Below the pieces are notes generated by a model. It was not told the DNA's origin. It worked only from the letters and a program-made list of their open reading frames with translations, and searched no databases. Below are positions 7,160-15,463 of a stretch of 36,858 nucleotides of DNA, piece after piece. Every line of letters starts with the position of its first letter. The first letter of the stretch is position 1. The stretch is taken from assembly GCA_030041985.1 (NCBI GenBank), contig JASIAM010000342.1, positions 1 to 36,858 of the forward strand, in the 5' to 3' direction. The position numbers and the translations under genes were made by a program. The DNA comes from Bryobacteraceae bacterium (GTDB taxonomy: Bacteria > Acidobacteriota > Terriglobia > Bryobacterales > Bryobacteraceae).

Positions 7160-8977
7160 ATGCAGGAGACTGCCTGGCAAACCCCGCACCAACCCTCTCC
7201 GTTGCAGGACGCACCCCTGCTGCCGCTGCCCTTGCGGAATTGGCCGGCGGCACGCCCTCTGGATACCGCGCTGCGCCGCTGGGTGCTGCCGCCGGATCTG
7301 ATGGCCAGCCTCGAGCGGGCGCAAGGCGGCTCCGGCGCGGCGGTGGCGCGCGGCCTGCTGGACGCGCTAAACATTCGCTTTGAAACCAACAGCCGCGATC
7401 TGGAGCGGGTTCCCCGGCAAGCGAAGGCTTTGGTGGTGGCGAACCATCCGTTCGGAATCGTCGAGGGCCTGATTCTGGCCGTGCTGCTGGAAGTGGTCCG
7501 GCCGGATTATAGAATCGTTGCCAATTCGATATTGGCGGGAATCGGCGGGCTCGCCGGCATATTCGTACCGGTGAATCCGTTTGAAACGCTGCAAGCCAAT
7601 ATAGCCAACCGCCGGCCGTTGCGCGCGTGTGTGGAATGGCTGGCCGGGGGCGGCCTGCTCGCTATGTTTCCCGCGGGCGAAGTGGCCCACCTTTCCTGGA
7701 TGGAGCACTCTATTACCGACCCGCCCTGGAAGACCACGGCAGCGCGCTTTGCCTTGCGCGCGCAGTGCCCGGTGGTGCCGGTTTATTTCGAGGGCGCCAA
7801 CAGCCTTTCGTTCCAGTTGGCCGGGACGCTGCATCCGCATCTGCGAACCATTGGCCTGGCGCGCGAGTTCCGCAAACTGCGTGGCCGGACGATTCCGGTG
7901 CGCATCGGCAACGCGATTCCCTACAGTACCCTCGAAACCTACGAGGGCCCGGACCGCGCCACTGAGTATCTGCGGTCTCGTACATTCTTTCTTTCCAATC
8001 GGCCGCGGGTCGCCCCGGTTTCCCCCCGACCCACCACCCTTACCGGGGATTGCTCCACGGCCGTTGATCCACCGGCAGCCGAGCGGCTACTTACGGAGGA
8101 AGTAGCCGCCCTGCCCGCGGATTGCGAACTCCTGCGCAGCGGCGACTTTTCCGTGTATCTGGCCACCGCCGCCCGGATTCCCCGGATTTTGCGGGAGATC
8201 GGCCGCCGCCGCGAGCAGGCTTTCCGGCTGGTGGGAGAGGGCACCGGGCGGGAGATTGATCTCGACCGGTTCGATCATCATTATTACCACCTGTTCCTCT
8301 GGAACCGCACGGACGCGCGCCTGGCGGGCGCCTACCGGCTGGCGCTCAGCGCCGAGGTGCTGGACCGCTTCGGCATCCGCGGCCTGTATACCAGCACGTT
8401 GTTCCGCTATCAACCGGAATTCTTTGAACGCCTGGGACCGGCGATCGAGATGGGACGCTCGTTTGTTTCGCCCGAATATCAGAAGAGCTATTCGCCACTG
8501 CTGCTGTTGTGGAAAGGAATCACGCGCTTCATCGAACGGCATCCGGAGGCCGCTGTGTTGTTCGGCGCGGTGAGCATCAGCAAGGATTACCGCGCGGCCT
8601 CGCGGCGCCTGATGGCGACTTATCTCTCCAAGCGCGCCGCACACGCCCTGGCACGCCTGGTCGCACCGCGTATGCCGTTTCGCTCGAAAGAATCGCAATC
8701 GGTGCGGCGGCTCGCTCTGGTGGCCGCCAACATCGAAGATATTTCGCTCTCGGTCGCAGATATCGAGGACGATGGCAAAGGAATTCCTGTGCTGGTGCGG
8801 CAGTACCTGAAAGCGGGCGGCAAGCTGCTGGCCTTCAATGTTGATCCGCAATTCTCCGATGCCCTGGATGCACTGCTGGTGGCCGATCTGCGTTCCGCCC
8901 CGCCCGCCATTCTGGAACGCTGTCTCGGCCGCGCCGAAGCGAAAACGTTTATCGGGGCGCTACGGGCGAGAGGGTAG
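7160..8977 (+). CDS. Double acyltransferase, PlsC-like plus GNAT (OlsF/ornithine-lipid type)
   Basis: This 605-residue two-domain protein has an N-terminal half (about 60-280) resembling lysophospholipid acyltransferases: VVANHPFGIVEG stands where NHx4D is usual, with FPAGEVAH and CPVVPVYFEG downstream. The C-terminal half (about 310-600) is the hemolysin/OlsB-type GNAT domain: FRLVGEGTG, DLDRFDHHYYHLFLWN, GAYRLAL, EMGRSFVSPEYQ and LLLWKGI. In OlsF proteins this pair makes ornithine (amino-acid) lipids: the GNAT part N-acylates the amino acid and the PlsC part O-acylates the product. Bifunctionality here is inferred from that family. The PlsC motif lacks the usual Asp spacing, so O-acylation activity is less certain. 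The lipid-gene neighbours support a lipid role. Confidence 0.72.
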   Translation: MQETAWQTPHQPSPLQDAPLLPLPLRNWPAARPLDTALRRWVLPPDLMASLERAQGGSGAAVARGLLDALNIRFETNSRDLERVPRQAKALVVANHPFGIVEGLILAVLLEVVRPDYRIVANSILAGIGGLAGIFVPVNPFETLQANIANRRPLRACVEWLAGGGLLAMFPAGEVAHLSWMEHSITDPPWKTTAARFALRAQCPVVPVYFEGANSLSFQLAGTLHPHLRTIGLAREFRKLRGRTIPVRIGNAIPYSTLETYEGPDRATEYLRSRTFFLSNRPRVAPVSPRPTTLTGDCSTAVDPPAAERLLTEEVAALPADCELLRSGDFSVYLATAARIPRILREIGRRREQAFRLVGEGTGREIDLDRFDHHYYHLFLWNRTDARLAGAYRLALSAEVLDRFGIRGLYTSTLFRYQPEFFERLGPAIEMGRSFVSPEYQKSYSPLLLLWKGITRFIERHPEAAVLFGAVSISKDYRAASRRLMATYLSKRAAHALARLVAPRMPFRSKESQSVRRLALVAANIEDISLSVADIEDDGKGIPVLVRQYLKAGGKLLAFNVDPQFSDALDALLVADLRSAPPAILERCLGRAEAKTFIGALRARG

Positions 8978-9006
8978 ATCTCCACGGCGTTCCGGCCGTG
9001 AGCGAT

Positions 9007-9035
9007 TTGGCATCAAACCGTAACATTCTTTACAT
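9007..9035 (+). promoter_or_regulatory. Candidate sigma70-type promoter of the phosphoramidate operon
   Basis: In the 94-base gap before the fused kinase gene, TTGGCA (9007-9012) and TTACAT (9030-9035) are separated by exactly 17 bases. The start codon lies 37 bases downstream. The arrangement is a fair match to a housekeeping promoter and would give a short leader. This is a by-eye call. Confidence 0.4.
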
Positions 9036-9071
9036 CGCGCGCATCTTAAGTAGAGTCCTCACTGCGATTAC

Positions 9072-12011
9072 ATGGGTTGCTTACAAGTGGGCCTACTGGA
9101 GGTGTTGCCGGGGCGCGTCTTTTGGATTACCGGATTATCGGGCTCCGGAAAGACAACGTTGGCACGGGAATTGTGGCGAAGACTGCGTGCTGCCGGCCGT
9201 CCGGCAACGTTTCTGGATGGAGATGCGTTGCGCGCCGCCATCGCCGAAGATCTGGAACATGGCATCGCCGATCGCCGGCGGTCGGCGATGCGCAATGCGC
9301 GGCTGTGCCGGTTGCTGGCTGAACAAGGCACCGATGTCGTCTGCGCGACCATCTCGCTTTTTCACGAGGTGCAGCGTTGGAATCGCGAGAACATCCCCGG
9401 TTATCGTGAGATCTATCTTCGGGTTCCCATGGAAGAACTCCAGCGCCGGGATACCAAGGGAATTTACGCGAGGGCCGGCAACGGCGATGCGCGCGACGTG
9501 GTCGGCCTCGACCTTCCTGCGGAAACTCCCGAAGCGCCGGACTTGATTATCGATAATTACGGGACTCTTGGGGTTCCGGCAGCAGTCGACCGGATCTTGT
9601 CAGTCTGTGCGGGCGCAATCTGTGCGGGGCGGAACGGCGCGGGTGTGGCGCAGCCGGCAGGCTCCCCCGGATTTGGGACGAAAGCCGAATCACTCGATGC
9701 ATTGGCCCCTCTGCTGCGCAGCGCGCGCGTGCTGCCGCAGGTGCGATTCTCGGTTCGCGATTGGCGGTCGGATGCCAGCGGGGTTCTCGCCGCCATTGCC
9801 GTCACGCCGTGGGGTTCCGGACGGGTTATCGTACGCAGCAGTGCCTGCAACGAAGACGGCGGCAGTGGCAATTCGCAAGCCGGAAAGTATCACTCGGTCC
9901 TGGGGGTGGCTGGAAAGGCCGCCGTGGCAGAGTCAATCGAAAGGGTGATTGATTCGTTCGCCGGCGGAAGCGCCGCGGGAAGCCACACAGGAAGCGAAGA
10001 CGATCAGATTTTCGTACAACCCATGCTGGACGGTGTAGCGATGGCTGGCGTGGTTTTTTCCCGCAATCCTTCCGGAGGGCCGTATTTCCTTATCAATTAC
10101 GACGATACTTCGGGCCTGACGAATCGCGTGACTGGCGGCGCCGGCGATGATCTGAAAACTTTCTTTTGTCTCCGCTCGCGGCCGGAGGCCTGCCCGCCTC
10201 CGCTCGCGCCCGCGATCGCTCTTGTTAGAGAACTGGAGAACCTATTAAGCTGCGACGCTCTCGACGTGGAGTTTGCCATCGCCGGCGACGGGCAATTATA
10301 CCTGCTGCAAGTTCGCCCTCTCGAAGTTGAAAGCCAGGATCGCCCAGACGACGCCAGAGTCGATACAGCGATCGAGGGGGTCGCGCGCAAAGTTCACCTT
10401 CTGAGCCGACCACACCCGTATCTGCACGGCAGCCGGGCGATCTTCGGAGTCATGCCGGACTGGAATCCGGCCGAAATCATCGGGGTTCGCCCGCGGCCCC
10501 TCTCGTTGTCGCTCTATTGCGAACTGGTGACCGATACCATCTGGGCCTATCAGCGGGACAATTACGGGTACAAGAATCTTCGCAGTTTTCCGCTGATGGT
10601 CAGCTTTCACGGCCTGCCTTACATCGATGTGCGGGTCAGTTTTAACTCCTTCATACCGCGCGATGTGCCTGACGATCTTGCGGGCCGCCTGGTGAATTAT
10701 TACATCGAGAGGCTGCTCTCGGAGCCACATCTCCACGACAAGGTTGAATTCGAGATCATCTTTTCCTGCTATACCCTCGATTTGCCCAAGCGGATGAGCA
10801 AACTGGCCGAGCACGGATTTTCCGCCGAAGACCTCGGCGAATTTTCGAGTGCCTTACGGCGCGTCACCAATCGCATCATACATGGCGAGACCGCGCTGTG
10901 GCGGCACGACCGCGCGAAAATCGATCTTCTGGCGCAACGCTTTCCGATAATCGCCAACGCGGAGATCGACAAGATCAGCCGCATTTACTGGCTGATCGAG
11001 GACTGTAAACGATATGGCACGCTGCCTTTCGCCGGTCTCGCGCGGGCCGGTTTCATAGCGGTGCAACTGCTCGAATCTCTGGTCGAAGTGGGCGTGCTCA
11101 CTAGCGAAGAGGCGACGGTATTCATGGCGAGCGTCGATACCGTCGGATCGCGCATCGGGAGGGATTTCGCGCAACTTTCGAAGGAGGAGTTCCTCGCGCG
11201 CTACGGCCACCTCCGGCCGGGGACCTATGACATCCTGTCGCCGCGCTACGACGAGGCTCCCGATGTCTATTTCGACTGGTCGAGTTCCCGGCCGGTTGCG
11301 CCGCCACCGCCGCGCTTCGCCCTGTCCGTTGAACAGTGGCGGCGCATCGAGCGGCTGCTCGAGAAGCATGAGCTCGACATAGATGCGTTAAGTTTTATTG
11401 AGTTCATCCAGGCCGGCATTGAGGGCCGCGAGTACGCGAAATTCGTCTTCACACGAAGCCTTAGCGAGGCTCTCTCTTTGATCAAGCAACTGGGAGAGGA
11501 GCATGGTCTCTCAGCCGAGGATTCCGCATTTCTAAACTACGACGCCATCCGCGCGCTTTACCGGGAGAGCGGTCCGGTGCGCGAGAGATTGCTGGAGAAT
11601 GTTGCGCGCGGCAGAAATAGTTATGCGCTCACTCGCAATCTGGTGCTTCCGCCGATCATCACCTCGCCTGATGAACTGTTGGCTTTTCACCTGCCCCCCA
11701 GCCAGCCCAATTACATTACGCGAAAGAGTGTGACCGCACCGGTCGCTTCAGTTGGAGAGCCGCCGGAGAGCCTGGCGGGACACATACTTTTCGTGCCCAG
11801 CGCGGACCCGGGCTTCGACTGGATTTTTACGCGCAATATCAGTGGATTCGTGACACAATTTGGCGGCGTCAATTCGCATATGGCCATCCGCGCGAGCGAG
11901 CTTGGCATACCTGCCGTTATCGGCGCCGGGGAGGCACTGTTCCGGCGATGGCAGATGGCGCGCACGCTGTGCCTGGATTGCACGAACCAAAATGTGCTGG
12001 TCGTCCAATGA
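9072..12011 (+). CDS. Fused CDP-amidate-kinase-like (CysC fold) and L-glutamine-kinase-like (PEP synthase fold) protein
   Basis: This 979-residue fusion begins (1 to about 180) with an APS-kinase fold: P-loop GLSGSGKT at 21-28, FLDGDALR at 48-55, then DRRRSAMRNARL. The remainder resembles PEP synthase/PPDK. It has an ATP-grasp part with VIVRSSACNEDGG (252-264) and YLLQVRPLEV (410-419), a helical middle, and a C-terminal swivelling phosphohistidine domain with GGVNSHMAI (His about 936). In C. jejuni the separate proteins Cj1415 (cytidine diphosphoramidate kinase, CysC homologue) and Cj1418 (glutamine kinase, PEP-synthase-like, about 770 residues) catalyse the last and first of the four steps that build the phosphoramidate donor. 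Overlap with the glutaminase gene (ATGA at 12008) and the next genes completes that pathway. Alternatives are a true APS kinase supplying PAPS, or another PEP-utilising phosphotransferase. The fold calls are firm; the substrates are inferred from context. Confidence 0.75.
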   Translation: MGCLQVGLLEVLPGRVFWITGLSGSGKTTLARELWRRLRAAGRPATFLDGDALRAAIAEDLEHGIADRRRSAMRNARLCRLLAEQGTDVVCATISLFHEVQRWNRENIPGYREIYLRVPMEELQRRDTKGIYARAGNGDARDVVGLDLPAETPEAPDLIIDNYGTLGVPAAVDRILSVCAGAICAGRNGAGVAQPAGSPGFGTKAESLDALAPLLRSARVLPQVRFSVRDWRSDASGVLAAIAVTPWGSGRVIVRSSACNEDGGSGNSQAGKYHSVLGVAGKAAVAESIERVIDSFAGGSAAGSHTGSEDDQIFVQPMLDGVAMAGVVFSRNPSGGPYFLINYDDTSGLTNRVTGGAGDDLKTFFCLRSRPEACPPPLAPAIALVRELENLLSCDALDVEFAIAGDGQLYLLQVRPLEVESQDRPDDARVDTAIEGVARKVHLLSRPHPYLHGSRAIFGVMPDWNPAEIIGVRPRPLSLSLYCELVTDTIWAYQRDNYGYKNLRSFPLMVSFHGLPYIDVRVSFNSFIPRDVPDDLAGRLVNYYIERLLSEPHLHDKVEFEIIFSCYTLDLPKRMSKLAEHGFSAEDLGEFSSALRRVTNRIIHGETALWRHDRAKIDLLAQRFPIIANAEIDKISRIYWLIEDCKRYGTLPFAGLARAGFIAVQLLESLVEVGVLTSEEATVFMASVDTVGSRIGRDFAQLSKEEFLARYGHLRPGTYDILSPRYDEAPDVYFDWSSSRPVAPPPPRFALSVEQWRRIERLLEKHELDIDALSFIEFIQAGIEGREYAKFVFTRSLSEALSLIKQLGEEHGLSAEDSAFLNYDAIRALYRESGPVRERLLENVARGRNSYALTRNLVLPPIITSPDELLAFHLPPSQPNYITRKSVTAPVASVGEPPESLAGHILFVPSADPGFDWIFTRNISGFVTQFGGVNSHMAIRASELGIPAVIGAGEALFRRWQMARTLCLDCTNQNVLVVQ

Positions 12012-12619
12012 AAGCGGTGGCCGTAACCCAACGGGTGTCAATCGTTCCGGCTTATGGCGAGCGCCGCGATTGCCTGGATCAGCGCTGGACCCGGTTTCTG
12101 GCAGCCTGCGGGCTCGTGCCCATATTGCTGCCCAATGTTGTGGAGACCGCGCTCGCCCTGTGTGAAACGACTGGCATCGTGGGCCTGCTGTTGACTGGCG
12201 GCAACGATCTTGCCGGGTTGGGAGGCGATGCTCCGGAACGCGACGCCGTGGAAAATACGTTGCTCGATTGGGCCGGGCCGCGCGGACTGCCGGTGCTCGG
12301 TGTGTGCCGCGGTATGCAAGTGATTCAGCAGCGTTTCGCAATACCGTTATGCCGCGTCGATGGCCATGTGACCGAGCGTCAGGTGATCCGCATCCAAGGC
12401 GAGTTGCAAGAGGTCAACAGCTTTCATCGCTTTGCCGCCCGCGACTCGCGGCCGCCGCTGGATATATGGGCGGTCGCGGACGACGGGGTAGTCAAAGCGA
12501 TTCGCCATTCGGATCAGCCGCTAACGGGGATTATGTGGCACCCGGAGCGATTCGCCCCTTTCTCACGCGCCGATGTGGCCCTGTTTCGGGAGGTATTCGG
12601 GGTGGCATGCGCGCGTTGA
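12008..12619 (+). CDS. Class I glutamine amidotransferase, gamma-glutamyl-CDP-amidate hydrolase candidate (Cj1417-like)
   Basis: This 203-residue peptidase C26/GATase1 protein has a full catalytic triad: nucleophile Cys100 in GVCRGMQ, with His178 and Glu180 in MWHPERF; NSFHRF (137-142) is the usual substrate-side loop. The N-terminal TQRV and LLTGGNDL also fit the gamma-glutamyl hydrolase group. In the C. jejuni phosphoramidate pathway the equivalent enzyme removes glutamate from gamma-glutamyl-CDP-amidate, releasing cytidine diphosphoramidate. The gene overlaps its upstream neighbour by 4 bases and the next by 13, a strong sign of coupled translation. By sequence alone it could be a PuuD-type hydrolase; the specific call rests on its neighbours. 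Confidence 0.75.
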   Translation: MKAVAVTQRVSIVPAYGERRDCLDQRWTRFLAACGLVPILLPNVVETALALCETTGIVGLLLTGGNDLAGLGGDAPERDAVENTLLDWAGPRGLPVLGVCRGMQVIQQRFAIPLCRVDGHVTERQVIRIQGELQEVNSFHRFAARDSRPPLDIWAVADDGVVKAIRHSDQPLTGIMWHPERFAPFSRADVALFREVFGVACAR

Positions 12620-13386
12620 TTCTGGCTGCCGGCCGCGGCAGCCGCATGGAAGGTCTTTCCGATGACCGCCCTAAATGCCTGGTGGCATTCGAGGGCAAGC
12701 CGCTGATCGAGCGCCAGATCGCGGCCTTGCGGCGGGGCGGCGCCGGAACGGTCGGGGTGGTTCGCGGCTATCGCGCGGACATGATCGATTTTCCCGGCCT
12801 TTCTTATTTCGCAAACGGTCGCTGGGCCGAAACCAATATGGTGATGTCTCTCGCCGCGGCTGCTTCCTGGCTGCGTTCGGGACCGGTGATCGTAAGTTAT
12901 GCCGATATCTTCTACCGCAGTGAATTAGTGCGTAAACTGGCTGATGCTCCGGGCGAGTTAGTCATTAGCTATGACAGGGACTGGCGCCGCCTGTGGACGC
13001 GGCGTTTCGCCGATCCTATGGCTGACGCGGAAACGTTTCGGACGAATGCCGCCGGCGAATTAGTCGAGATCGGCGGCAAGACGGCGCGGATCGAGGATAT
13101 CGAAGGGCAATATATGGGCCTTCTGAAGTTCACGCCATCCGCATGGTGTGCCATCGAAATGCAGCTTAGTAGCTTAGACGCCAGCGTCCGCGATCGTCTC
13201 GATATGACCGGGTTGCTGCGGCGCCTGCTGGCCACAAAGACGATCTCTATAAGCACAATTGGCACTAGCGGCCAATGGGGCGAAATCGACCAGCCGGGAG
13301 ACATTGCGCTCTATCAGGAGATGATCAAGAAGGGGGAACTGGTGCTCGAGGAGGCGCTACCCGGCAGCGAGCCGGCTCAGGAATGA
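12607..13386 (+). CDS. Nucleotidyltransferase, CTP:phosphoglutamine cytidylyltransferase candidate (Cj1416-like)
   Basis: This 259-residue sugar-phosphate-type nucleotidyltransferase has the signature LILAAGRGSRM (4-14) and DDRPKCLV with the catalytic Lys23. VIVSYADIFY provides the metal-site Asp, and GQWGEIDQPGDI lies near the end; WAETNMVMSLA is typical of the LicC/phosphocholine-cytidylyltransferase branch. The C. jejuni equivalent joins CMP from CTP to L-glutamine phosphate. It sits between the glutaminase (13-base overlap) and a methyltransferase (4-base overlap). CTP and phosphoglutamine as substrates are inferred from the operon; alone it would be called an NTP transferase. Confidence 0.75.
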   Translation: MRALILAAGRGSRMEGLSDDRPKCLVAFEGKPLIERQIAALRRGGAGTVGVVRGYRADMIDFPGLSYFANGRWAETNMVMSLAAAASWLRSGPVIVSYADIFYRSELVRKLADAPGELVISYDRDWRRLWTRRFADPMADAETFRTNAAGELVEIGGKTARIEDIEGQYMGLLKFTPSAWCAIEMQLSSLDASVRDRLDMTGLLRRLLATKTISISTIGTSGQWGEIDQPGDIALYQEMIKKGELVLEEALPGSEPAQE

Positions 13387-14150
13387 GACACGGAGATTTT
13401 ACCGGACTGGCTCGTGATTATGCCAGGTTCCGTCCGGGTTATGCACCACAGGTCGCAACCGCAATTCTCAGTTATGTAGGCGCCGCTGTGGCCAGTATTG
13501 ACGCGGCGGACGTCGGCGCAGGCACCGGCATTTGGACCCGCACATTGGCGGCTCGCGGGCTGCACTCGGTGGTGGCCGTGGAACCGAACGACGACATGCG
13601 CGCGCAAGGGATTGCGACTTCGCGTGGCGCCCGCATCGTCTGGCGCAAAGGTTCCGCCGAGGCCACGGGGTTGCCGGATAATTCCGCCGACCTCGTCACC
13701 ATGGCCTCATCACTACATTGGGCGGATTTCGATAAGGCGTGCGACGAGTTCTATCGCATCCTGCGGCCGTGGGGTGTCTTTGTAGCCCTGTGGAATCCTC
13801 GCCTGATAGAAGCGAACCCGTTGCTGGCCGAAATCGAGGGACAGATCACGAGGCTCAAGCCGGACATCCAGCGCGTATCGTCCGGCCGCTCCGGCATCAC
13901 GGAGCGCCTGACTGAGCTGCTAAGCTCCAAGCCGCTATTTAGCGAGGTGCTCTATCTCGAAGGCAGGCATTCGGTCGAGCAAACCCCGGAGCAGTATTTG
14001 GGTGCATGGCGCTCGGTAAACGATTTGCAGGTGCAATTAGGGCCGGAACTCTTTGCAAAATTCCTTGATCTCACCGAGAAACGCATTGCCGGTTTGGCGA
14101 CGATCGAGACCACTTACTTGACACGTGCCTGGGCGTCGCGGCGCGCGTAA
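13383..14150 (+). CDS. Class I SAM methyltransferase, last gene of the phosphoramidate operon
   Basis: This 255-residue protein opens with FTGLARDYARFRPGY, typical of the Methyltransf_11 group. Motif I is ADVGAGTGIWTR (about 40-51), followed by VAVEPNDDMR, KGSAEATGLPDNSADLV and SSLHWADF. The ATG overlaps the preceding stop (ATGA). In C. jejuni the phosphoramidate carries an O-methyl group, and candidate methyltransferases adjoin the pathway genes. This protein is the obvious candidate to make O-methyl phosphoramidate here, but the acceptor could also be a sugar. It ends 8 bases before a convergent gene, and no clear hairpin terminator was seen between them. Confidence 0.72.
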   Translation: MRHGDFTGLARDYARFRPGYAPQVATAILSYVGAAVASIDAADVGAGTGIWTRTLAARGLHSVVAVEPNDDMRAQGIATSRGARIVWRKGSAEATGLPDNSADLVTMASSLHWADFDKACDEFYRILRPWGVFVALWNPRLIEANPLLAEIEGQITRLKPDIQRVSSGRSGITERLTELLSSKPLFSEVLYLEGRHSVEQTPEQYLGAWRSVNDLQVQLGPELFAKFLDLTEKRIAGLATIETTYLTRAWASRRA

Positions 14151-14158
14151 ACACTCAG

Positions 14159-15463
14159 TTACTGCTGGCGTCCTTTGGGATTCGTGCCTGGTTCCACATC
14201 AAGTCCTGAGAACGGAACTGAAAAAAGGAGCGCTTCCGATGCGCTCCAACTCGTTCCGCCAGGGAAAGAGGCAGATCTGGGATCAAACCAATCCCCCGTT
14301 TGCGTCGATATCATACGGCCTTCGAGTAATCCCGATCCGGGCCGCCGGGTCAGCAGAAAAACGCTCGCAATTTGCCCAGCGCCGGTGGCTCTACTTACAG
14401 TCATGCTACATTCATTGTCCAATTCCTGAGCATTGACAAACAGTTGCTGGACAGTTTGCCCACGCGGGCTCTCACTTTTCACTGGAACCTGCTGCCAATA
14501 CCATTGCGGAGACGCTGTGCCGGACGGATCCGTATTCTGGCTGCCCAGAAGATCGTGGCCGCTGAAAATTCCGAATAGGTTCGACCAGGCACTAACTCCT
14601 ACATTGCTCCAAGCTTCCGCGGCGGAATTAGAGTAAGGCGCATCGGCCATAGAGTATACATTCGGTCCATAACCATCGGTTCTCTGATAGTGCGTTCCGT
14701 TGGAGGTTAGCCACGCGTGAGTTGTTATGTAGCATTCGCAATCTCGATTCGCAAGCATAACGTCATATGCCCATGACCACGCGGCGTTGCCAGCAAAAAA
14801 ATCGAGCGCCAGGACAAGCAGCTTTATCTTGGAGATAACGAACTTTACTGCGGTATTGGCGCCGGTACTGTCATAAGATCCGGCCCAGTAAGCCATATCT
14901 CCGTTGCCCAGATGGATCCCGGAGCCGTACACGGAAGAGCGATCCGTCGCAGAGAAATAGCCGGCCGCAAATTGCGCGCCGAGGTTACTCCGGGATGACG
15001 GTGCTCCGGAGTAGTCGTGATTTCCGGGAGGCGTAGTAAACGCAATGCTATTTGTGTCCAGAATGGTCCAAGCAGTCTGCGCGTTGGAATACTCATTCGG
15101 CCCGGCGGTCGAATTGACGCAATCGCCCACGCCGATGACCGCCTTGATGTTTGCGGGAAAAGAGGCCACGCCGGAGTGGAGAACGATGTCTTTGTGGTTG
15201 ACGATCCAATGCATCATCTGGGAGTAATATCCGCCCGAATTGTTAGGGCAAGATTCAGCCAGATATTGCGGATCGGGAATAATGGCAATCGTGAAATCGC
15301 TGCGCGCAGCCGCAACCGAAGACGTATTGGCTAGGCGCGATGCCGCCAACCCGGTAAGACCGCCTAGGACGGATGCGCTGAATCCCCGCCGGCTCACCTT
15401 TTGCAGAAGGCGTTTCGGCGTCAGCCCGCCATGTTTGATTACGTACTCAAGTTCTGTCACCAA
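14159..15463 (-). CDS. Tat-exported metallophosphoesterase
   Basis: This calcineurin-like phosphoesterase of about 434 residues has the metal motifs in order: IPDPQY, GVGDCVN, PPGNHDYSG, TTHAWL and SGHDLLG. A twin-arginine signal is clear: SRRGFSASVLGG at about 25-36, then a hydrophobic stretch ending before VAAARSDF, so the enzyme is exported folded. The first codon is TTG (15463) or GTG (15460), immediately after the stop of the ATPase-sulfotransferase gene with no gap, so translation must be coupled. The substrate is unknown; a phosphoester on a cell-surface product is a guess. Codon and base composition look less GC-rich than in the phosphoramidate operon, matching the upstream partner. 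Confidence 0.75.
   Translation of the reverse strand: MVTELEYVIKHGGLTPKRLLQKVSRRGFSASVLGGLTGLAASRLANTSSVAAARSDFTIAIIPDPQYLAESCPNNSGGYYSQMMHWIVNHKDIVLHSGVASFPANIKAVIGVGDCVNSTAGPNEYSNAQTAWTILDTNSIAFTTPPGNHDYSGAPSSRSNLGAQFAAGYFSATDRSSVYGSGIHLGNGDMAYWAGSYDSTGANTAVKFVISKIKLLVLALDFFAGNAAWSWAYDVMLANRDCECYITTHAWLTSNGTHYQRTDGYGPNVYSMADAPYSNSAAEAWSNVGVSAWSNLFGIFSGHDLLGSQNTDPSGTASPQWYWQQVPVKSESPRGQTVQQLFVNAQELDNECSMTVSRATGAGQIASVFLLTRRPGSGLLEGRMISTQTGDWFDPRSASFPGGTSWSASEALLFSVPFSGLDVEPGTNPKGRQQ

Noticed and set aside
6414-7253. 279-codon minus-strand frame
   Set aside because: It is antisense to the glycosyltransferase and the start of the acyltransferase; the composition looks like a shadow frame.
8087-8851. 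254-codon minus-strand frame
   Set aside because: It lies opposite the GNAT domain of the acyltransferase and has no recognisable motif.
8983-9000. Hairpin CACGGC/GCCGTG as terminator after the acyltransferase
   Set aside because: The stem is only 6 bases and is not followed by a T run; too weak to call.
9072-9611. APS kinase for sulfate assimilation
   Set aside because: No ATP sulfurylase, PAPS reductase or other cys genes are nearby, and the domain is fused to a glutamine-kinase-like protein with the full phosphoramidate set downstream. It is kept as an alternative, not the main call.
9612-12011. Rifampin phosphotransferase or true PEP synthase
   Set aside because: The fold is shared, but the operon with a glutaminase and a nucleotidyltransferase fits glutamine kinase better; no antibiotic-resistance context is present.
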